From Plotosus lineatus (taxonomy: Eukaryota > Chordata > Actinopteri > Siluriformes > Plotosidae): 64,000 nt of DNA. The position numbers and the translations under genes were made by a program. The stretch spans positions 20,905,001 through 20,969,000 of the forward strand of contig CM045733.1 of NCBI GenBank assembly GCA_024760905.1, in the 5' to 3' direction. Positions 57,111-64,000 of the stretch are shown piece after piece. A model generated the notes under the pieces. It saw only the letters and a list, made by a program, of their open reading frames with translations. It was not told where the DNA came from and did not search any database. Within the stretch, counting starts at the first letter, position 1. Each line of letters starts with the position of its first letter.

Positions 57111-57692
57111 ATGCTCACTTTGGATGAGTTAAATGGGTAATAAGACAGTATAGCAAAATGGGCTCAATACAGTATAGCAAGATAAATAAATTAATAAAAT
57201 ATAATAAAATTTAATATGTAAATACATAGCATGGATTAAACAGTCTGATGATTGAATATCAATAACTTTAAAAATTGTTCATATCGTTTTTGTTCAACAT
57301 TGAAATACTTGAATACAGCAAAAGGTCGCTGGTTTCCATGCACCAGGTTGATTTTTATTTAAATATGAAATTATGTTAAATATGTTAAATATTTAGTTAT
57401 GTTAAAATATGATTTTTATTTAAATATGAAATTATGTTAAACCTAACCGAGGTTTTCATATCCTGCAAACGCAATTACAGTCGTGAAAAAGCAGCCTCGT
57501 GGATTTTAGAGATTGACAGCTTAAGTTAGAGCAAAATCTTACTAAGAGTTTATGAAAACATTTTTATTTATTTATTTATTTTTGTGTGTGTCTGCAAATG
57601 ATTCTGATACCCCCAAGAACTTCCTTTCCATTTTTAATATACATTTACTTGACATTCTTTTTGCAAAGCCAAAAATTCTTTTATATTAAAAG
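56994..57692. other. unassigned stretch with a (GT)n tract
   Basis: GT tract at 57056-57107. A 31-bp direct repeat (57350-57380 and 57411-57441, starting GATTTTTATTTAAATATG) at 61-bp spacing. TTTA repeats near 57551. Otherwise unrecognised. Confidence 0.45.
57056..57107. repeat. (GT)n microsatellite
   Basis: About 52 bp of GT. Confidence 0.97.
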
Positions 57693-57765
57693 GCTCTGGG
57701 TTACTAGTCAGAAGGTCGGCGGTTCAAGCCCTAGTAACACAAAGCTGACATTTTTGGACCAGAAA
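57690..57765 (+). mobile_element. SINE-F tRNA-like head
   Basis: GGCTCTGGGTTACTAGTCAG, AAGGTCGGCGGTTCAAGCCC (B box GGTTCAAGCCC). This is the head of the fish SINE whose other end appears at 43266. The body is mostly lost. Confidence 0.65.
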
Positions 57766-57782
57766 GAAGGCACTTGAATTGA

Positions 57783-58080
57783 AGTTCATTGACTCATTCA
57801 TTTATTCATTCATTTTCTAAGATGCTTAATCCTAGTTAGGGTCACGGGAAGGATAGCACAAGTCTCAGCCGACTCTGTGCGAAGGTGGGATACACCCTGG
57901 ATCACATTCCACTCCATCACACATTCACACTCATTGTCACAATTAGGGGTAATTTGGAACAACAATTAGCCTACTGTGCATGTTTTTGGACTGTGGGAGG
58001 AAATCAGAGTACTTGAAGAATACACATGCAAGCATGGGAAGAACATGAAAACTCCACAACCCAGGACCTCTTGTTTCAAG
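57783..58080 (-). mobile_element. SINE-B copy
   Basis: Reverse: TTTATTCATTCATTTTCTAA, GATGCTTAATCCTAGTTAGG, TTTTTGGACTGTGGGAGGAA, CATGGGAAGAACATGAAAAC. The head is lost beyond CAACCCAGGACCTC. Confidence 0.85.
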
Positions 58081-58175
58081 TTTAGTTGTCATATAAATTC
58101 TTGAACTCAGAGTCCCTTCAATACTGCACTTGGGAAACATATATTATACATAAAATTAACATTTACATATAATAG

Positions 58176-58304
<129 letters not shown>

Positions 58305-58358
58305 TTCTTTCCTTTCGGCTTTTCCCTTCAGGGGTCAGCACAGCGAATCATCTGCCTC

Positions 58359-58922
58359 CCACTGGACTCTGTGGAGGAGGTGAGTGAGAGGAGGATGGTA
58401 GCAAAGCTCACATCCATCCTGTTCAACAGCTCTCACCCGCTGCACCAGACTGTAGAGGAGCTAAGCAGCTCCTTCAGTGGACGACTGAGGCATCCTCAGT
58501 GCAGGAAGGAGCGCTACCGCAGGTCGTTCATTCCCACCGCTGTCAGACTGTACAACGCCACTTTGTAACTGTCTGTGAAAATACCGGTTATGTGCAATAA
58601 AAACCCCGCACACTTTAATCAACCACATCTACCCCACTGACTGTGAACCATATCAACCCATCTACTCTGCACTCAGATACATTACACTTTAATATAGGCC
58701 AGTCTATAAAGTCGTTCCCTTCTTTTCTTTTATTGTTTATTAATTTATACTATTTATGTATCTATTTATTTATTTACTTATATAATATATGTATGTGTGT
58801 ATGTTTGTACTTGTATCTCTTTTTGCACCCCCTACTGATAGTACCTCAAGAGCCGGTAACAGTGAATTTCTCCATTGTGAGATTAATAAAGCTGTATCTT
58901 ATCTTATCTTATCTTATCTTAT
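58359..58922 (+). mobile_element. L2-like LINE 3' end with (ATCTT)n tail
   Basis: Plus strand encodes VAKLTSILFNSSHPLHQTVE, SSSFSGRLRHPQCRKERYRR and SFIPTAVRLYNATL (58371-58568). An untranslated region follows and ends GTGAGATTAATAAAGCTGT then ATCTT repeats (58896-58922). 5'-truncated. It sits inside the reverse RTE-like LINE. Confidence 0.87.
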
Positions 58923-58967
58923 CCTTTGCATCTTCTTCTCTTACACCAACGACCTTCATGTCCTCCT

Positions 58968-59933
58968 TCACCACATCCATGAATTGTCTCTTTGGTCTTC
59001 CTCTAGGCCTTCCTGCTGTCCCTCTGATGTACTCATTCTGATCCTATCCATCCTCGTTACTCCCAAAGAGACCCTCAACATTTTCATCTCTGCTACCTCC
59101 AGCTCTGCCTCCTGTCTTTTCCCCAGGGCCACTGTTTCTAAACCATACAACATCGTTGGCCTCAACACCGTCTTGTCCACTTTTCCTTTCATTCTTGCCG
59201 ATACCTTCCTATCACACATCACACCGGACACTTTTCTCCAACCATTCCAACCTGCCTGCACACGCTTCTTCACCTCTTTTCCACACTCTCCATTGCTCTG
59301 GATTGTTGAGCCTAAGTATTTAAAATCCTCCACCTTCCTTATCTCTGCTCCCTGTAACCTCACCGTTCCTCCTGGGTCCTTGTCATTCATACACATGTAT
59401 TCTGTCTTACTGAGGCTAACCTTCATTCCCCTCCTTTCCAAGGCATACCTCCACCTCTCTAGATTTTCCTGCGCTTGTTCTCTGCTCTCACTACAGATCA
59501 CAATGTCATCTGCAAACATCATAGTCCATGGGGAATCTTGTCTAACCTCGTCTGTCAGCCAGTCCATCACCATAGCAAACAAGAAGGGGCTGAGAGCTGA
59601 CCCTTGATACAGTCCCACCTCCACCTTGAACTCTTCTGTCACACCGACACCAGACCTCACCACTGTCTTACATCTCTCATACATGTCCTGCACCACTCTA
59701 ACATACTTCTCTGCCACTCCAGACTTCCTCATGCAATACCACAGTTCCTCCCTTGGCACCCTGTCATATGCTTTCTCCAGATCCACAAAGGCACAATGCA
59801 GCTCCGTTTGACCTTCTCTATACTTCTCTATTAACATCCTCAAAGCAAACACTGCATCTGTGGTGCCCTTTCTTGGTATGAAACCAAACTGTTGTTCACA
59901 AATGCTGACCTCTACCCTAGGTCTAGCTTCCAC
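58968..59933 (-). pseudogene. RTE-like LINE reverse transcriptase, long open frame
   Basis: 321 codons, the longest frame in the window. Blocks: EQQFGFIPRKGTTDAVFALR, HCAFVDLEKAYDRVPREEL (first catalytic Asp), VGLYQGSALSPFLFAMVMDW, MFADDIVICSE (catalytic DD), FKYLGSTIQSNGECGKEVKK, RPTMLYGLETVAL. The frame is intact through the RT, but the C-terminus is altered by a deletion (STSEGQQEGLEEDQRDN out of frame). The N-terminal fingers are in another frame (59963-60196). Confidence 0.88.
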
Positions 59934-59962
59934 TATTCTTTCCTATAACTTCATCGTATGGC

Positions 59963-60158
59963 TCACAATTTTATCCCTCTGTAGTTGCCACAACTCTGCA
60001 CTTCTCCCTTGTTCTTAAAAATGGGCACCATCACACTTCTCCTCCATTCTGCTGGCATCCTCTCACTCTCAAAGACCTTGTTGAATGATCTTGTCAGAAA
60101 ATCTATTGCTACCTCTCCTAGACACTTCCATACCTCCACCGGTATGTCATCAGGACCT
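59963..60158 (-). pseudogene. RTE-like LINE RT fingers segment
   Basis: GPDDIPVEVWKCLGEVAIDF, LTRSFNKVFESERMPAEWRR and SVMVPIFKNKGEVQSCGNYR. It joins the RT frame at 59933 after a frameshift. The frame's further start (MRAEYNLTLNS) lies in the adjoining SINE-B tail. Confidence 0.85.
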
Positions 60159-60403
<245 letters not shown>

Positions 60404-60575
60404 TTCTGAGTAGATCCTTCCGTAGGAGAGTGTTCAATACTTTTTGGTAGAGCAAATAACAAATTCTTCTATAATCACCTGAAGAGAGAGGATGGTTTCA
60501 CCACCTCTTGAAACAGATCTGTAGTGATAAATGGAGTTTCAATAGAAAGTCTTTGTCCTGTCCTTTTATTTTTGT

Positions 60576-60578
<3 letters not shown>

Positions 60579-60663
<85 letters not shown>
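60579..60663. repeat. (TA)n(GT)n compound microsatellite
   Basis: TA at 60579-60626, GT at 60626-60663. It is the reverse complement of the CA-TA part 200 bp upstream. Confidence 0.98.
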
Positions 60664-60665
<2 letters not shown>

Positions 60666-61310
60666 AAGTTGATGAGTATTCTGGAGGCCATGGCAAACCT
60701 CCTAAGCTGCCAAAGAAAGAAGAGCGGTTGTCTCACTGCTTTTGTGATCACACCCATGTGATGTGACCAGCTCAGATCACCAGTGATGCTGATCCCCAGG
60801 AACCTAAAGAAACTGGCTGTGACCATCTTGCTGTGGATAGGGGTGTGACCTCCACCCTACAGACTCCTGTAGTCCACAATGAGCTCCTTGGTCTTTGCTG
60901 ATTTTGAGCAGCAGGTTGTTGTCCTGGCACCATGATGCTTTGGCTCTCACCTCTGCTTTGTAAGCAGGTGTTGGAGCTGTGTATGTCCTTCCAGTTATGA
61001 ATGAATAGAGTATCCAGCAGGGAGCTGAGCACACATACCTGGGGAGCATCGGTGCTGAGCGTCAGTGTGGAGGACATCACACCGCCAATCCACACTACCT
61101 GTGGTTTACTTGTCAGAAAGTCCAGGGTCCAGTTGCATATGGAGACACTAATGGATAGAATTATGGTGTTGAAAGCAGAGTTGTAGTCAATAAATTTCAC
61201 AATTTTTTGTGGTCCAGATGTGATAGGGCAGTGTGTAAAGACTGTGCTATTGCATTGTCTGTGGATCTGTCTTAACACTGAACTGCTCAATAGTATTAAT
61301 GAGATGGAAA
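60664..61310 (-). mobile_element. L2-like LINE RT fragment
   Basis: The minus strand reads [12 protein letters not shown] (first Asp block), [40 protein letters not shown] (PQG replaced by PQV), then [20 protein letters not shown] and RQPLFFLWQLRRF. The catalytic FADD box and part of the thumb are deleted or frameshifted. Degenerate. Confidence 0.8.
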
Positions 61311-61563
61311 TGTAAGCTGAACTGCTAAGGGCATTTGCCTATTGTCATAAATGTAAATGTTAATTATACTATCGCTGTTGTGTACAGGGACTTCATGAAA
61401 TCATTTCTATTATTTCCAAAAGGCATTCCTGCCTTTTGTTGAGTATCAAATGTTTAATTTGACAACTGATTAACTGCACAATAAAGCAAAACAAATACTA
61501 AAATAATGTTGGCTGAGGTGTCTATGTAGCCCAAGCAGTGCAAAATTAAAATGTTTGGCCTAT
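61311..61563. other. unassigned stretch
   Basis: No gene or repeat recognised. Confidence 0.4.
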
Positions 61564-61574
61564 TGTATGTAGAT

Positions 61575-61899
61575 CAAGGGCAGTGGTGGTCTAGTGGTAT
61601 AGGGCGCTGGATCGCTGATCCAAAGGTTGGGGGTTCGAGTCCCACTCTCCACAAGGTTGTCACTGTCCTCCCCAGTGCAGCTAACTGGGTTATCAAAGGC
61701 CGGCCATGTGTGAGGCATGTAAAAGAACCATTGCTGACTTTCGACAAGAGTAGGCTGCAAAGCCGTTGGCGTGTTTCTGCCCTGCGATGGTCTGGCGAGC
61801 TGTCCGGGGTGTACTCTGCCCTCGCCCGAAGTTTGTTGGGTGGGCGCCAGCCTCCCCGCCACCCTAATTAGGATTAAGCGGTTACAGAAAATGATGAAC
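61575..61899 (+). mobile_element. SINE-A2, full length, 11-bp target duplication
   Basis: TGTATGTAGAT flanks it exactly (61564-61574 and 61900-61910). A box TGGTCTAGTGG at 61587-61597, B box GGTTCGAGTCC at 61632-61642. Body to GGCGTGTTTC, then the A2 tail CTGCGATGGTCTGGCGAGCT, CCTAATTAGGATTAAGCGGT, TACAGAAAATGATGA. A small deletion removed TCTCTCACTGTCTATGG in the body. Confidence 0.94.
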
Positions 61900-61910
61900 T
61901 GTATGTAGAT

Positions 61911-62121
61911 AACGATCACCCAACAATTTTTCAATCCTCAGTTGCCATGGATCATGCCAGTCAGTGCATATTCTTCTTATGCTTCTTCTTCTTCATCTTC
62001 TTGTTAGAATTATTATTTTTGTATTTATTTACTTACTTAATTATTCAGTTTTAACAAAAAAGGACATTATTTCGAACAGTGCATATGTTTATTTAGTAGT
62101 CAAAACCCAGATGAAACTTAT

Positions 62122-62185
<64 letters not shown>

Positions 62186-62219
62186 AACATGTACTATGCG
62201 TTATGATTTTTATATATGT
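61911..62219. other. unassigned stretch with (CAA)n
   Basis: CAA repeat at 62124-62186 and CTT simple sequence near 61975. Otherwise unrecognised. Confidence 0.45.
62124..62186. repeat. (CAA)n trinucleotide repeat
   Basis: About 62 bp of CAA. The poly-Gln reading here is not a gene. Confidence 0.97.
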
Positions 62220-62233
62220 ACTTGGTAAGAAAG

Positions 62234-62418
62234 AAAATGCAGCCATGAGGCGGCTTGGGCACTAACCAGTGCCTCTCCCCCTCATGCCGGTCCCAAGCCC
62301 GGAGAAATGCAGAGGGTTGTGTCAGGAAAGGCATCCGACGTCAAACCAAAGCCAAACTTTTATGATGCAAATCAGAAGTATTACCCCCATACCAGATCGG
62401 TCGAGGCCCGGGTTAACA
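62234..62418 (+). mobile_element. 185-bp retroposon resembling an RTE 5' region, 14-bp target duplication
   Basis: ACTTGGTAAGAAAG flanks it exactly (62220-62233 and 62419-62432). The body has GAGGCGGCTTGGGCACTAAC, CCTCTCCCCCTCATGCCGGT, GGTTGTGTCAGGAAAGGCAT, CCGACGTCAAACC and GGTCGAGGCCCGGGTTAACA. From memory this matches the 5' untranslated part of a fish RTE-like LINE. It lacks the RTE 3' tail and any A-rich tail. Confidence 0.75.
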
Positions 62419-62432
62419 ACTTGGTAAGAAAG

Positions 62433-63784
62433 CATATGGAGAAAAGGTAGTTATTGCTATACTAGCTAAATGATTTAAATGTTGGCTTGTTAATTAAAGC
62501 ATATTTTTGTGAATTAGGCATCACTATTGTACAAACCACTCATTTGTTGTGTACTGTTTGGACAATTACCTGAAAGTTACCTGGACTTAGCAGAGCAAAG
62601 TTTTGTAATGTCGAGGCTGAGTGATTCAGAAATGTGTTACTCTTTGGGCAATGTGTAGAAAACTTTTGGGCTCCAGCACATGTGTGAAAACAGCTCTGGA
62701 GACACTAGCCATTGATGGGTGTCTGTGAGCTCCAGCACAGCATGAGGAAGACTTCAGATATTGCTTCCTTTTGAGTGTGTTATGTGCCTTCATGACAGTT
62801 TTAAAAGATACGGCTGGTTAGTTTCACATTCTGGAGAAAGTGTTTGTTAGGCTTCACCCTCCCCAGTTGGTATCTGTCATATGATAGGTGAAAGCTGCCT
62901 GGTGGGTGGGAGCAATTTAATGAGACTGGGATGGTGGTGATGGAGGTTTGGGGGGGTGACTGAAATCCCCAAATAACATAGAACACTGCATTCAATAAAT
63001 GATTGAATAATTATTTAAACAACTGTTCTCATACATATTTTGTGTATCATACTATCAATAATTTTCTCTTTCATATGGTAGTCCAAATATACCAAACACA
63101 TTATACTTTAACAGCACTACAACTCTCGCCTTTGACCTGGTTTACACACAACAGTTCATTTGAAATTGGTCCAAGGACATCTCATTCAGATTCTGTCAAA
63201 TTGGTTGTATCACTTTTAAAAATGTATTGCATTAAGGGGAATAGCACAGCATGCTTCAATTCAATGTCAAAGCATCTTGATTGTTTGGTTCTGAGTATTG
63301 GTTTAGTTTGGTGGAAAGGTGTCTGTGACTGTTGTCTAAAAAAAGCCCCGTCGTGCTGTATAGAACTAAAAAAAAAAAAAAAAATGCTGAAAGAAGACAA
63401 TATTTGGACGAATGCACCCACTGAAGTGGAAACATCCTCCAATATTTTCTTTGCCACATCCTCTATAAGAAAGCAAATTCTCCAATTGCAGAGGTGTGTG
63501 CGCATGAAATGAGACGGCCCAAGCACACACTAATATGATTGGTCACACGCTGCTGAATGGAGGCAATGCGGAATAGCTCCTCAAGATAAGCGGAAAACCT
63601 TTCTCTCATCCAGTGAAATATGTAAGCAATTCTAGCAGTTGGTGGGACAAGATCTCCACAATTTTATGCTTTTTAAAAGCACTTTTCTTTCTCCTGTAAC
63701 AACAGAAGTAAAAATATGTTTATTGTAAATTCTTGCATGAACAAAGAAAATCAGTTTAGCAGCTCTTTGTTTAGCAGCAATTAG
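62433..63784. other. unassigned stretch
   Basis: No gene or repeat recognised. A17 run at 63367-63383. Confidence 0.35.
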
Positions 63785-64000
63785 GGAGATACAAAGGAAG
63801 ACATCCACAGCAGACTGGGCAAGGCCAGGAGCATTTTTAAGGAGATGAACATCATTTGGAGACCCACACAGTACAGCTTCAACACCAAACTCAGGCTGCA
63901 CCAGAGCTGCGTCATATCTATACTCCTGTATGGATCTGAATGCTGGAGGATGACAGAGGCAGATCTTGCTAAGCTAAGATCATTCCACACCACATGCCTT
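63785..64000 (+). pseudogene. LINE RT C-terminal fragment running off the window
   Basis: A 72-codon open frame after a TAG at 63782-63784, running past the last base. It contains DTKEDIHSRLGKARSIFKEM, NTKLRLHQSCVISILLYGSE, CWRMTEADLAKLRSFHTTCL. This is the RT connection and C-terminal block (I..R...A...F, TK.....V...LLYG.E.W) of LINE ORF2 proteins. Clade not assigned. It has no ATG near the left edge, so it is an internal piece. Confidence 0.78.

Noticed and set aside
58789..59607. 272-codon plus-strand frame
   Set aside because: It is antisense to the RTE RT frame with the FADD box; hydrophobic by complementarity.
62124..62206. Poly-glutamine protein
   Set aside because: The Gln run is a CAA microsatellite in a short frame without other protein features.
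63003..63512. 169-codon frame as a host gene
   Set aside because: No known domain, codon composition like surrounding AT-rich DNA, contains Lys run from a poly-A tract and has no splice context that I could support.

Overview
The window looks like teleost fish DNA, possibly otophysan (inference from repeat types). It is AT-rich and full of long CA, TA, GA, GAT and CTAT microsatellites. It carries degenerate fish-type LINEs (CR1/L2-like, RTE-like, and a third type whose 3' tail becomes GAT repeats), many tRNA-derived SINEs, and non-autonomous Tc1/mariner, Tigger-like and hAT transposons. I found no host protein-coding exon, rRNA gene or tRNA gene. Every recognisable protein stretch is a broken transposable-element gene. 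The window is probably intergenic or lies in a large intron.

Layout. 0.4-8.8 kb: an L2-like LINE on the minus strand, a hAT transposase remnant, then two tandem APE-type LINEs on the plus strand, apparently between a pair of hAT ends. 8.9-10.8 kb: a Tigger-like MITE carrying two later LINE insertions. 12-27 kb: SINE-rich DNA with nested insertions, an LTR-like segment inside a mariner-like MITE, a large GA/CT/CA/GT microsatellite cluster at 14.7-15.4 kb, and a 556-bp inverted-repeat element inside a SINE at 24.6-25.2 kb. 27-34 kb: a third-type LINE (LINE-E), a decayed minisatellite, a Tigger with an intact-looking DNA-binding segment, a Tc1 remnant and a long AT palindrome. 34-49 kb: SINEs, a hAT nested in a SINE, and long stretches where I recognise nothing. 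49-61 kb: RTE, LINE-E and L2-like fragments, and a LINE split by a hAT MITE and by a Tigger MITE that itself contains a SINE. 61-64 kb: a young SINE, a short retroposon with a 14-bp target duplication, and a LINE reading frame running off the right edge.

Working names, mine and not database names: SINE-A (two tail types, A1 and A2), SINE-B (about 25 copies), SINE-D, SINE-F, MITE-C (TIR CAGGGATCCCTC), LINE-E (RTCs ending in GAT repeats) and LINE-F (tail GAATT repeats). The most striking observation is that the same SINE-A head and body occurs with two different 3' tails. One matches the 3' end of the RTE-like LINEs here. The other is shared with SINE-B and resembles the LINE-E end. Several SINE and transposon insertions have perfect target-site duplications, so their order of arrival can be read directly.
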